Source of the DNA: Rhodococcus triatomae BKS 15-14
GTDB taxonomy: Bacteria; Actinomycetota; Actinomycetes; Mycobacteriales; Mycobacteriaceae
DNA length: 64,000 bases
Assembly (NCBI GenBank): GCA_000341795.1
Contig: AODO01000005.1
Location: forward strand, 1-64,000
Direction: 5' to 3'
A program made the position numbers and the translations under genes. This document shows, one piece after another, positions 11,379-19,748 of this stretch (positions within the stretch are counted from its first letter, which is position 1; each line of letters starts with the position of its first letter). The notes below the pieces were generated by a model. That model searched no databases, was not told the DNA's origin, and saw only the letters and a list, made by a program, of their open reading frames with translations.

Positions 11379-12347
11379 ATGTGCCAACCTATCGGGGTGT
11401 CGGCTGAATCGAGTGCTCCTCCGGTGTGCGTCCTCGGGCTCGGCCTGATCGGCGGTTCCCTGCTGCGAGCGGCGGCCGCGGCGGGCCGTCCGGCGTGGGG
11501 CTGGAACCGCTCGGCGGAATCCGCCGAGCAGGCCCGCGACGACGGGTACGACGCGGACACCGACCTGCGGGCCGCCCTCGTACGCGCCCGCGACCAGGAC
11601 GCGATCGTGGTGATCGCAGTCCCGGAGCCCGCCCTCGATTCCGTCCTCGACCGGATCGGCGAGTACGCCCCCGACTGCACCCTGACCGACGTGGTCAGCG
11701 TGAAGGGCTCGGTGCTCGCCGCCGTCCGCAGGCACGGGCTGGCCGACCGGTTCGTCGGCGGCCATCCGATGGCGGGCACCGCCGAGTCCGGCTGGCCCGC
11801 CGGTGACGTCGACCTGTTCCGCGGAGCGGTGTGGGTGGTCGCCGCGGAGGACGACACCGACCCCGACGACTGGACGCGGGTCGCGCGCCTCGCCCTCGAC
11901 TGCGGCTCCGTCGTCGTCCCGGCGGGCGCCGACGAGCACGACTCCGCGGTCGCCCGGATCTCCCACCTGCCGCACCTGCTCGCCGAGGCGCTGGCGGTCA
12001 CCGCGGCGGCGGGCGGCGACCTCGCGCTCGCGTTGGCAGCCGGCTCCTACCGGGACGGCACCCGCGTCGCGGGCACCGCACCGGCACTGGTTCGCGCGAT
12101 GTGCGAGGCGAATGCGCAGGCGTTGACCGTGGCCCTGGACGAGGCACTGGCCCTGCTCACCGAGGCGCGCCGGGTCCTGGCCGAGACCGGCGGCACCGAA
12201 GCGCTCGTCGAGGCCGGGCACGCCGCGCGCGGCCGGTACGACAACCTCGACCGCTGGGAGATCAGCGATGCCGCGATCGGTGCACCCGGCTGGCCACAGG
12301 CGCTGCGAGACGCGGGCCGCCGCGGCGGAGTGATCCGCGCACTCTGA
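11379..12347 (+). CDS. tyrA: Prephenate dehydrogenase
   Basis: NAD-dependent enzyme making 4-hydroxyphenylpyruvate for tyrosine. The Rossmann motif is 'VCVLGLGLIGGSLLR' near residues 16-30, followed by 'VVSVKG' and 'GGHPMAGT', the conserved active-site region with its His. At 322 residues it fits the family, and no ACT domain is evident. The ATG at 11379 has a GGGG tract upstream; a GTG at 11397 is an alternative. It is divergent from the tadA pair, as in M. tuberculosis. Confidence 0.93.
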   Translation: MCQPIGVSAESSAPPVCVLGLGLIGGSLLRAAAAAGRPAWGWNRSAESAEQARDDGYDADTDLRAALVRARDQDAIVVIAVPEPALDSVLDRIGEYAPDCTLTDVVSVKGSVLAAVRRHGLADRFVGGHPMAGTAESGWPAGDVDLFRGAVWVVAAEDDTDPDDWTRVARLALDCGSVVVPAGADEHDSAVARISHLPHLLAEALAVTAAAGGDLALALAAGSYRDGTRVAGTAPALVRAMCEANAQALTVALDEALALLTEARRVLAETGGTEALVEAGHAARGRYDNLDRWEISDAAIGAPGWPQALRDAGRRGGVIRAL

Positions 12348-12359
12348 GCCGGGGGCGCG

Positions 12360-12950
12360 TCAGATCCGTTCGGCGAGACCGGGATAGTCGAGGAGGAATC
12401 CCTGGCCGTCGACGGAGATCGTCGAACTCGACACCGGCGAGAGCACGTGGATGCCGTCGGGCCCGGAGCTGTACGTCAGTTCCGCCGCCCGGACACTGAG
12501 GTCGGGCAGGTACACGTACACGACCGGAACCTGATGGTTCTCGGCGTTGTGCTGCATTCCGAACCGGCGGATCGGCAGCGTGTTGAAGAACGGGCTGAGA
12601 ACGACGTCGACGTCCAGCGCTCCCCCGAAACCGGACCGGTGGTGGTTCGTGCCGTCCTCGACCATCCAGTAGCCCTCGGCGTCCCGGCTGATCGAGACGT
12701 GCCGCTCGCCGGAGGCGAGGCTGGTCCGCACCGACAACCGACGCGTCACGCCGGCCTCGTCGGTGACGAGATCGTAGGACGCACTGAAGGCGGGGTGGTC
12801 GGCGCACTCGCCGCCGATGATGCGTCCGGACGCTTTGATCCGGTTGCCCACCAATTGCACTCGCACCGACTCCATTCGAGGGGCATTGTGCGCCCGCCAC
12901 GTGAGAACCGCCGGCCACACGGTGTCGTCGCGCTGTGCTGGATTGGTCAC
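12360..12950 (-). CDS. Putative glycolipid-binding family protein
   Basis: A 196-residue soluble protein resembling the putative glycolipid-binding family PF06475. Characteristic stretches are 'ASYDLVTDEAGVTRRLSV', 'GYWMVEDGTNH' and 'SPFFNTLPIRRFG'. No signal peptide or membrane segment is visible. The biochemical role of the family is not established. It converges on tyrA with a 12-base gap. The start is a GTG at 12950 with a weak ribosome binding site. Confidence 0.75.
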   Translation of the reverse strand: MTNPAQRDDTVWPAVLTWRAHNAPRMESVRVQLVGNRIKASGRIIGGECADHPAFSASYDLVTDEAGVTRRLSVRTSLASGERHVSISRDAEGYWMVEDGTNHHRSGFGGALDVDVVLSPFFNTLPIRRFGMQHNAENHQVPVVYVYLPDLSVRAAELTYSSGPDGIHVLSPVSSSTISVDGQGFLLDYPGLAERI

Positions 12951-13140
12951 CTGTCTACGGTAAGCGACGCCGCGCCGATCAGCAGCCGAGGTGCCGTGTC
13001 ACGCCGGCCGCGTCGCCCACCGGCCGCGGCATTCTGAACCATCGCCGCCATCTGCGGCCGGGAATGACGAAACCCCTCCACGGGATAACACCTTGGTCAC
13101 AGAATGACGCTGATCGGATGACAGCACCAGGAGGAATTCG

Positions 13141-13662
13141 ATGGCCGACAATCAGGAGATCTGGTCAGCCGAAGCCCGCCGAGTCCTGATCGAGGTGGCG
13201 GGCACCTATCAGCGCACCGTCACCTACCAGGAACTCGCGGACGAAATTCAGGAACGTTCCGGTGTCCGTACCCGAAACCTCCTGCAGAACTGGATCGGCA
13301 AGACCCTCAGCCGTGTCGGCGCGGAATGCGCCGGCCGAGGCGAGCCGCTGCTGTCGTCGCTGTGCATCAGCGTCAACGGCACCGTCGGCGAGGGCTACGC
13401 GAAGTCCGTCGCCGCGACCTACGGCTTCGCCCCCGACGACCTCGAGCAGCACGCCGCCGAGGAACGCCTGAGCTGCTACCGGCACTTCGGCGCGGTCGAT
13501 CTGCCCGCCGACGGCGGCATCGCGACGCTCGCGCCCAGCGTGGTGCTGGCACGGGCCAAGGCGCAGAAGCGAGACCGCAGCAGGCGGCGCGAACTCGTCA
13601 CCACCTGCGGGGACTGCTACCAGGTGCAATCGCTGACCGGGACGTGCGGCTGCAGCTGGTAA
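13141..13662 (+). CDS. Unknown protein with C-terminal Cys cluster
   Basis: A 173-residue protein preceded by a strong AGGAGG ribosome binding site. The N-terminal 65 residues ('VLIEVAGTYQRTVTYQELA'...) look like a small helical, possibly winged-helix domain. The middle contains 'SLCISVNGTVGEGYAKSV', a basic stretch follows ('KAQKRDRSRRRE'), and the C terminus is 'CGDCYQVQSLTGTCGCSW', a C-x2-C...C-x-C arrangement that could bind zinc. I do not recognise the family. The Cys cluster and basic segment suggest nucleic-acid or metal binding. Confidence 0.7.
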   Translation: MADNQEIWSAEARRVLIEVAGTYQRTVTYQELADEIQERSGVRTRNLLQNWIGKTLSRVGAECAGRGEPLLSSLCISVNGTVGEGYAKSVAATYGFAPDDLEQHAAEERLSCYRHFGAVDLPADGGIATLAPSVVLARAKAQKRDRSRRRELVTTCGDCYQVQSLTGTCGCSW

Positions 13663-13787
13663 CCGCCGCCGCGCCGCTCGCGTTGTAGTCGCCACCGGCG
13701 CGGGCTAGCGTCCAAGGCGTACCCAGCAGCGGCCTCGCACCCCCCGGCCGACCTCCGGCCCGGCGCGACCGCGGGAAGGTGCGTGGC

Positions 13788-14828
13788 ATGAAGGCCATCC
13801 AGTACACCACCATCGGCGCCGAACCCGAGGTGACGGAGATCGAGAAGCCGTCACCGGGTCCCGGCGAGGTCCTCCTGAAGGTCACCGCGGCCGGCGTCTG
13901 CCACTCGGACGACTTCATCATGAATCTGCCCGAGGACCAGTACGTCTACGGACTGCCGCTGACCCTGGGCCACGAGGGTGCAGGCACCGTCGTCGAGGTC
14001 GGTGCCGGGGTGTCCGGCATCGACATCGGTACCAACGTCGTGGTGTACGGACCGTGGGGGTGCGGCACCTGCTGGCACTGCGCACGCGGGGAGGAGAACT
14101 ACTGTTCCCGCGCCGCGGAACTCGGCATCACCCCGCCCGGCCTGGGTTCGCCCGGTGCGCTCGCCGAGTACATGATCGTCGACTCGCCGCGTCACCTCGT
14201 GCCCATCGGTGACCTCGACCCGGTCACGACGGTGCCCCTCACCGACGCGGGTCTCACGCCGTACCACGCGATCAAGCGGTCCCTGCACAAGCTGCGCGGC
14301 GGCTCCACCGCGGTCGTGATCGGCACCGGAGGTCTCGGCCACGTCGCCATCCAGTTGCTTCGGCACCTGTCCCCGGCCCGGGTCGTCGCACTCGACGTCA
14401 ACGACGAGAAGCTGCGGTTCGCCCGCGAGGTCGGCGCCCACGAGGCCGTGCTGTCCGACAAGTCCGCGGTCGAGAACGTCCGCGCGATCACCGGACCCGA
14501 GGGTGCCGCGCTGGTCCTCGACTTCGTCGGATACCAGCCGACGATCGACATCGCGATGGGAGTCGCGGGCGTCGCGTCGGACGTGACCATCGTCGGGATC
14601 GGCGACTTCGTCGCGCACGCGAAGGTCGGATTCGGGCAGAGCCCATACGAGGCGGCGGTCACCTCGCCGTATTGGGGGTCGCGCAGCGAACTGATCGAGT
14701 TGATCGACCTCGCGCACCAGGGCGTGTTCGACATCGCCGTCGAGCGGTTCACCCTCGACGACGGCGTCGAGGCGTATCGCCGGCTCTCCGCAGGCACCCT
14801 GCGCGGCCGCGCCGTGATCGTGCCCTGA
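13788..14828 (+). CDS. Zinc-dependent NAD(P) alcohol dehydrogenase, ADH-A type
   Basis: Medium-chain dehydrogenase of 346 residues, very similar along its length to the secondary alcohol dehydrogenase ADH-A of Rhodococcus ruber as I remember it. Shared segments include 'GLPLTLGHEG', 'VYGPWGCGTCWHCARG' and 'AAELGITPPGLGSPG'. Catalytic-zinc ligands lie in 'GVCHSDDF' and 'GHEGAG', structural zinc is bound by the Cys cluster in 'CGTCWHCARGEENYC', and the cofactor motif is 'GTGGLGHVAIQ'. The ATG at 13788 follows GGAAGG. It probably oxidises secondary alcohols or reduces ketones. Confidence 0.9.
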   Translation: MKAIQYTTIGAEPEVTEIEKPSPGPGEVLLKVTAAGVCHSDDFIMNLPEDQYVYGLPLTLGHEGAGTVVEVGAGVSGIDIGTNVVVYGPWGCGTCWHCARGEENYCSRAAELGITPPGLGSPGALAEYMIVDSPRHLVPIGDLDPVTTVPLTDAGLTPYHAIKRSLHKLRGGSTAVVIGTGGLGHVAIQLLRHLSPARVVALDVNDEKLRFAREVGAHEAVLSDKSAVENVRAITGPEGAALVLDFVGYQPTIDIAMGVAGVASDVTIVGIGDFVAHAKVGFGQSPYEAAVTSPYWGSRSELIELIDLAHQGVFDIAVERFTLDDGVEAYRRLSAGTLRGRAVIVP

Positions 14829-14886
14829 CCGACCACCGTCGCCCCGGCATTCGCGCAGGTGACCGCGCGCTTGTAGTCTTCGCGGC

Positions 14887-15414
14887 GTGACATCTCGGGG
14901 CCCGGCCTTCGCGCGAATGCGCGGCGGCTTCGTCGGCTCCCTGTCGGGCGCGCTGACGGTCGCCGCGCACGGGATCGGCGGCGGGATGGCTCCGTCGCAG
15001 AGTTCCGTCGTCCTGCTCGTGCTGGCGTGCTCGGCCGTGGGCGCACTGGTGTCCGCGACCCGGGCGCGCCGGCACGACCTGCTGTTCCTGGTCGGCGCCC
15101 TCGCCGCGGGGCAGGCCCTCGGGCACGCGACGCTGTCGGTCGGCGCCGGGGCGCACCACGGTCTGCAGCTCGGGCCGGCGATGCTGGCCGCGCACGCGGT
15201 CGCCGCCGTGGTCACCGCGGTCCTCGTCCGCGCGGGTGGACGCGGGTGTCAGCTCGCCGTCGCCTCGCTACGTTCGATCCTTCCGACACCGTTCGCCCCG
15301 GTCCCGGCTCCTGCCCTCCCGGCCCGGCCCGTCCCGGCAGCTCGCCGGCAGCTCCGGCGTTGGCTCCTTGTCGGGGCACGCCTCGGGACCCGCGGACCAC
15401 CGATTCTCGTCTGA
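14887..15414 (+). CDS. Small multi-spanning membrane protein of copper-cluster type
   Basis: A 175-residue protein with about four hydrophobic segments within the first 115 residues, His residues in 'GHATLSVGAGAHHGLQLG' and 'MLAAHAVAAVV', and a Pro/Arg-rich tail. Similar small proteins sit in actinobacterial copper-homeostasis clusters beside YcnI, CopC or PepSY proteins. That association is my recollection of the family, not a proof of function. The GTG start is at 14887. The PepSY protein downstream, with a His-rich loop, supports a metal link. Confidence 0.65.
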   Translation: MTSRGPAFARMRGGFVGSLSGALTVAAHGIGGGMAPSQSSVVLLVLACSAVGALVSATRARRHDLLFLVGALAAGQALGHATLSVGAGAHHGLQLGPAMLAAHAVAAVVTAVLVRAGGRGCQLAVASLRSILPTPFAPVPAPALPARPVPAARRQLRRWLLVGARLGTRGPPILV

Positions 15415-15499
15415 CGCACCCACATCCACCGCCGCGGACGACAGCCGTGGCGGTGCCGTCGGCGTGCGCATCCACTTCACCTCGGCGGCTTCGCCACCC

Positions 15500-15539
15500 G
15501 TGCGCGTTTTCGGTAGCTCCAACTACCACAAGCGCGCAC
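15500..15539. promoter_or_regulatory. Composite inverted repeat upstream of PepSY gene
   Basis: Outer arms GTGCGCG (15500-15506) and CGCGCAC (15533-15539) enclose inner arms GGTAG (15512-15516) and CTACC (15523-15527). It lies in the 223-base gap before the PepSY gene and could be an operator or a folded leader RNA. No known metalloregulator box is evident. Confidence 0.4.
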
Positions 15540-15637
15540 AGGGGCGGGGCGCCTTCCTCGCCGCAGCGCGACGACACCCCGACCCCGGTTCGGGTCGTCG
15601 GCGCGCGCTGCCGCACATCGAGAATCGAGAAACAGTC

Positions 15638-17077
15638 ATGTCCGCACCCGACATCGAACGGGCCACCGGCCCGTCACCCGACCCCGCACCGCCAGGAAGA
15701 CGGCACACCGCGCGCCCGCTGATGATGCGGCTGCACTTCTACGCCGGGATCCTCGTGGCTCCCTTCATCCTGATCGCGGTCGTCACCGGCGGTCTCTACG
15801 CCATCGCCCCCGCGCTCGAACAGGTCGTCTACCGCGACCAGTTGCACGTCGCGTACACCGGCCCCGCCAAGCCGGTGGCCGAGCAGATCCGCGCCGCCCA
15901 GGAGGTGCGACCCGATCTGACCGTCTCCGCGGTCCGGCCCGCGCCGAACGAGGGCGACACCACCCGCGTCCTGTTCACCGACCCGAGCCTCGGCGAATCC
16001 GAGCGGCTCGCGGTGTTCGTCGACCCGTCGACGGCGCAGCCGGTCGGCGAACTCGCCGTCTACGGCAGCAGCAGCGCGCTGCCGATGCGTACCTGGATCT
16101 CCCAGCTGCACCGTCACCTGCACCTCGGTGAACCCGGTCGCATCTACAGCGAGCTCGCCGCGAGCTGGCTGTGGGTGGTCGCCCTCGGCGGCGTCTACCT
16201 GTGGTGGGACCGCTACCGGAAGGCGCGCGCCCGCGACAACGGCACGGTGCGACTGCTCACCGTCGACCGCGCGTCGAAGGGCCGCAACCGCACCCTGAAC
16301 TGGCACGGCGCCGTCGGCATCTGGATCGCGGTCGGCCTGGTGTTCCTGTCCGCGACCGGTCTGACCTGGTCGAAGTACGCCGGCGAGAACGTGTCCGAAC
16401 TGCGGACCGCGCTCTCGTGGACGACCCCCGTGCTGGACAAGACGATCGGCGCCGCTCCCGCAGCCGCCGGCGGGCACGAGGGACACGGCGACGGACACGA
16501 CGGCCACGCCGACACGACCGTCGTCGACGGCAACATCGACCGGATCGACGGTGTGCTCGCGATTGCCGCCGAGAACGGCGCGAGCGAGGCCGTCGAGGCG
16601 TCGATCCCCGCCGACACGGCGACGGCGTTCACCGTCGCCGAGACCCGGCAGCCGTGGGCTCTGGCGCAGGACTCGGTCTCCGTGGACGGCGCAACGGGTC
16701 GTGTCGTGGACGTCCTGGACTTCTCGACGTGGCCGATCGCCGCGAAGCTCACGACGTGGGGCATCGCGCTGCACATGGGCGTGCTGTTCGGGCTCCTCAA
16801 CCAGCTCGCCCTGCTCGCGCTGTCTGTCGCGCTGGTGACGGTGATCGTGCGCGGCTACATCATGTGGTGGCGTCGCCGTCCCACCCGCGGCTCCGACTGG
16901 GCGGTGGGCCGTCCACCGCTGCGCGGCGCGCTGCGGCAGGCTCGTCCGGTCGCGGCGGTCGCAATCGTGGCCGCCGCGGTCGCGGTCGGCTGGTTCGTGC
17001 CGCTGCTCGGCTGGACGCTGCTCGGGTTCCTCGTGGTCGACGTCGCGGTCGGCGCCGCGAAGCGCGCCCGCGCCTGA
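15638..17077 (+). CDS. PepSY-associated transmembrane protein with His-rich loop
   Basis: A 479-residue membrane protein of the PepSY_TM family: first helix about residues 33-50 ('ILVAPFILIAVVTGGLYA'), a PepSY-like extracytoplasmic domain, a helix in 'LWVVALGGVYLWW', then further helices at the C terminus. A loop near residues 280-295 is exceptionally His/Gly-rich ('GGHEGHGDGHDGHAD'), a plausible metal-binding site. Members are linked to iron- or copper-related reduction at the membrane. The neighbouring small membrane protein favours copper, but this is inference. Confidence 0.85.
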   Translation: MSAPDIERATGPSPDPAPPGRRHTARPLMMRLHFYAGILVAPFILIAVVTGGLYAIAPALEQVVYRDQLHVAYTGPAKPVAEQIRAAQEVRPDLTVSAVRPAPNEGDTTRVLFTDPSLGESERLAVFVDPSTAQPVGELAVYGSSSALPMRTWISQLHRHLHLGEPGRIYSELAASWLWVVALGGVYLWWDRYRKARARDNGTVRLLTVDRASKGRNRTLNWHGAVGIWIAVGLVFLSATGLTWSKYAGENVSELRTALSWTTPVLDKTIGAAPAAAGGHEGHGDGHDGHADTTVVDGNIDRIDGVLAIAAENGASEAVEASIPADTATAFTVAETRQPWALAQDSVSVDGATGRVVDVLDFSTWPIAAKLTTWGIALHMGVLFGLLNQLALLALSVALVTVIVRGYIMWWRRRPTRGSDWAVGRPPLRGALRQARPVAAVAIVAAAVAVGWFVPLLGWTLLGFLVVDVAVGAAKRARA

Positions 17078-17147
17078 CGTTCCGGGGTGCCTCCCGTCAC
17101 GGAGGCGCCCCGGGCCGGCGCCGTCCGGCGCATCGCCCTCGAATGCA

Positions 17148-17183
17148 CGAGATCCCCGTCACCTTGTGGTGACGGGGATCTCG
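17148..17183. terminator. Hairpin between PepSY gene and tRNA-Arg
   Basis: A perfect 16-bp stem (17148-17163 with 17168-17183) and a 4-base loop, without a T-run. It separates the plus-strand PepSY gene from the minus-strand tRNA-Arg and can serve both. Confidence 0.75.
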
Positions 17184-17184
17184 G

Positions 17185-17260
17185 TGGTGCGCCCGAAGGG
17201 ATTCGAACCCCTAACCTCTTGATCCGTAGTCAAGTGCTCTATCCGTTGAGCTACGGGCGC
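17185..17260 (-). tRNA. tRNA-Arg(ACG)
   Basis: Cloverleaf with acceptor GCGCCCG/CGGGCGC, T-loop 'GGTTCGAATCC' and encoded CCA. The anticodon stem-loop CTTGA-CTACGGA-TCAAG gives anticodon ACG. TadA, encoded at 10292-10795, would convert A34 to inosine so that it reads CGU, CGC and CGA. Confidence 0.96.
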
Positions 17261-17290
17261 ATGTTCTTCAATTGTGCCGGAGAACCGGCT

Positions 17291-17308
17291 GTGCCGGAAA
17301 TCCGGCAC
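17291..17308 (-). terminator. Short hairpin after tRNA-Ser(GCT)
   Basis: 8-bp inverted repeat GTGCCGGA/TCCGGCAC with a two-base loop, located just beyond the 3' end of the minus-strand tRNA. Weak, with no T-run. Confidence 0.45.
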
Positions 17309-17324
17309 TGTCAGCGAACTGACA

Positions 17325-17416
17325 TGGCGGAAGCGAGAGGATTTGAACCTCCGGTCCCCTGTAAGGAGGACAACTCATTAGCAGTGAGTCCCATTCGGCC
17401 GCTCTGGCACGCTTCC
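17325..17416 (-). tRNA. tRNA-Ser(GCT)
   Basis: Class II tRNA with acceptor GGAAGCG/CGCTTCC, a long variable arm and encoded CCA (17325-17327). The anticodon loop CTGCTAA gives GCT, reading AGC and AGU. It lies beside the aminotransferase gene, as tRNA-Ser does beside hisC2 in mycobacteria. Confidence 0.95.
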
Positions 17417-17550
17417 TAGGCTCAGGTCCTTTCGAACCGCCGGGACGAAAGATTACACATGGACGACCGTGATCTGCAAAACGGCTGGTCAAAACTCCGT
17501 TTGCGCAGGTCGCCGCGATCCGGCCCGGGGCGCGGCGCTACTGTGGCCTC

Positions 17551-18633
17551 GTGACCGCACGCATCCGCCCCGACCTCGACACCTTCCCCTCGTACGTGCC
17601 GGGGAGGAGCTTCCCCGGCGCCCACAAGCTGGCGAGCAACGAGACCACCGCGGGGCCGCTGCCCTCGGTGGCGTCGGCGATCGCGACGGCCGCTGCCGGA
17701 GTCAACCGCTACCCCGACAACACGAACCTCGCGCTGCGCGAGTCGTTGTCCGAGCGGCTCGGCGTCGGAGTCGAGCGGATCGCCGTCGGCTGCGGGTCGG
17801 TGAGCCTGTGCCAGGAACTGGTGCAGCTCGCCGCGGGACCCGGCGACGAGGTGATCTTCCCGTGGCGGTCCTTCGAGGCGTACCCCGTGGTGACGCAGGT
17901 GGCGGGCGCGACGCCGATGCCGGTGCCGCTCACGGCCGACCACGCCCACGACCTGGACGCGATGGCGGCGGCGGTGACCGACCGGACGCGGCTGGTGTTC
18001 CTCTGCAACCCGAACAATCCGACCGGGCGGACGTCGTCGGCCGCCGAGATCACGTCCTTCCTCGACACGGTGCCGTCGCACGTCCTGGTCGCGCTGGACG
18101 AGGCGTACTTCGAGTACGTGCGACCGGGCACCGATGCCGGCGAGATGATCCCGGACGGCGTCGCACTCGCCGAGGGCCGATCGAATGTCGTTGTGCTGCG
18201 AACCTTCTCGAAGGCGTACGGACTGGCGGGACTGCGGGTCGGATATGCGATCGCCGCCCCGGAGATCGTCGTGGCGTTGAGCAAGGTGCACACTCCGTTC
18301 GCGGTGAACTCGGTCGCGCAGTCCGCGGCGATCGCCTCGCTCGCGGCCGCCGACGAGCTCCTGGCGCGCACCGACCAGGTGGCGGCGGAGCGGACGCGGG
18401 TCCGCGACGCGCTGATCACCGCCGGCTACGAGGTGCCCGAATCGGGCGGCAACTTCGTGTGGCTGCCGCTGGGCGCGAAGTCCCAGACCTACGGCGATGC
18501 CAGTGCGGACGCAGGTGTCGTGGTGCGGGCGTACGGCACCGACGGCGTGCGGATCACGATCGGCGACCCGCACGAGAACGACGCGTTCCTCGCGTTCGCC
18601 ACGAGCGCCGGCCTCGAACTGTTGAAGGCCTGA
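17551..18633 (+). CDS. pat: Aromatic / histidinol-phosphate aminotransferase
   Basis: PLP-dependent class I/II aminotransferase, 360 residues. Lys221 in 'TFSKAYGLAGLRVGY' forms the Schiff base, 'NPNNPTG' is the cofactor-binding turn, and 'DEAYFEY' carries the ring-nitrogen Asp. It matches the HisC2/Pat branch (Rv3772 position), which transaminates phenylpyruvate or 4-hydroxyphenylpyruvate, and would act after TyrA encoded 5 kb upstream. The start is GTG. Confidence 0.9.
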   Translation: MTARIRPDLDTFPSYVPGRSFPGAHKLASNETTAGPLPSVASAIATAAAGVNRYPDNTNLALRESLSERLGVGVERIAVGCGSVSLCQELVQLAAGPGDEVIFPWRSFEAYPVVTQVAGATPMPVPLTADHAHDLDAMAAAVTDRTRLVFLCNPNNPTGRTSSAAEITSFLDTVPSHVLVALDEAYFEYVRPGTDAGEMIPDGVALAEGRSNVVVLRTFSKAYGLAGLRVGYAIAAPEIVVALSKVHTPFAVNSVAQSAAIASLAAADELLARTDQVAAERTRVRDALITAGYEVPESGGNFVWLPLGAKSQTYGDASADAGVVVRAYGTDGVRITIGDPHENDAFLAFATSAGLELLKA

Positions 18634-18639
18634 CGCCGG

Positions 18640-19623
18640 TCAGACCCCCAGCGCTCGTGCCAGTGTCGGCCACGCGTCGTGCAGGTCCTGCTCCCAGTAC
18701 GGCCAGGAGTGGGTGCCGGTGTCGCGGTAGCGGAACGTCGCGGGAATGCCGAGCTCACGCAGTCGCGCGTCGAACAGGCGGGTGCACGCGAGCGCGGCCG
18801 ATTCGAGCCCCGCGCCCAGCGTCACCGCGCTGAGGCCGGAGACGGTGGTCGGATCGTCGAGCGCACCCGCGACACCGTTGCCGGTGGACACGTAGATCTG
18901 CTTGCCGCGCAACGCTTCCGCGTTGCGCATCGGATCGTTCGCCGCCCATGCCGGGTCACCGTCCGGGCCCCACATGTTGTCGGCGTCGCCACCCTTCCAC
19001 GCGACGGTGGCCCGCACCGACAGCCGGGAGTTCGACTGGCTGTTGTCCGCGCAACCACTGAACGCCGCAACACCGGCGTACATGTCGGGATGCCTGGCGG
19101 TGAGGTTCAGTGCGGCGTGGGCTCCCATCGACAGGCCCGCGATCGCGTCGATCCCGTTGCCGTCGAACCGGGCGTCGACGATCGGCGGCAGTTCCTCCGT
19201 CAGGAACGTCTCCCACTCGTCGACGCCGAGTTTCGGATCGGGGCGCAGCCAGTCGGTGTAGTAGCTGCCGGTACCGCCGACCGGCAGCACGACGTTGACG
19301 GGTTTGTCGGAGAAGAAGCGGACTGCGTCGGTGCGCTGCGTCCAGGTGCTCTCCTGGTAGTTCGACTCCTCACCCCCGCCCGCACCGTCGAGAAGGTAGA
19401 GGGTCGGCCGGGGACCGGTGCCGGGGGGAGGCAGCAGCACCTGAACCTGAACAACCTCCCGCATGGACGGCGAGTGGACGAACAGCGCTGCCCGGCGGTC
19501 GCCGAGCATGGTGACGTGGTCGACGGTCGCGACCTGCCTGGCGGACGCAGCCCGGGCGCCGGCGGGGGTGGCCGTCAGGGCGCACAGGACCACGGACAGA
19601 ACCAACGTCACGAGTAGCTTCAC
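18640..19623 (-). CDS. Secreted mycolyltransferase-like esterase (antigen 85 family), copy A
   Basis: Alpha/beta-hydrolase with a Sec signal peptide (about residues 1-23, 'ALTATPAGARA'). The nucleophile is Ser165 in 'GLSMG', His305 lies in 'GTHSWPYW', and 'LYLLDGAGGG' contributes to the oxyanion region. These are features of Ag85/FbpA proteins, which move mycolates onto trehalose or arabinogalactan. It has 327 residues. A paralogue follows at 19749-20729 on the same strand, so this is a tandem duplication. No PGRP or LGFP repeats are attached. Confidence 0.88.
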   Translation of the reverse strand: MKLLVTLVLSVVLCALTATPAGARAASARQVATVDHVTMLGDRRAALFVHSPSMREVVQVQVLLPPPGTGPRPTLYLLDGAGGGEESNYQESTWTQRTDAVRFFSDKPVNVVLPVGGTGSYYTDWLRPDPKLGVDEWETFLTEELPPIVDARFDGNGIDAIAGLSMGAHAALNLTARHPDMYAGVAAFSGCADNSQSNSRLSVRATVAWKGGDADNMWGPDGDPAWAANDPMRNAEALRGKQIYVSTGNGVAGALDDPTTVSGLSAVTLGAGLESAALACTRLFDARLRELGIPATFRYRDTGTHSWPYWEQDLHDAWPTLARALGV

Positions 19624-19748
19624 GGGCCCACCTCGTGCGGCACACCGCCGGGTTGCGGACGAGCCGCCGGCGGCAACGGTATCGGATCATCGGACCCGCC
19701 GCAGGGCGAGCCGAATCTCGTTGCCGTTCCTCACGGTTCAGCGCACGG

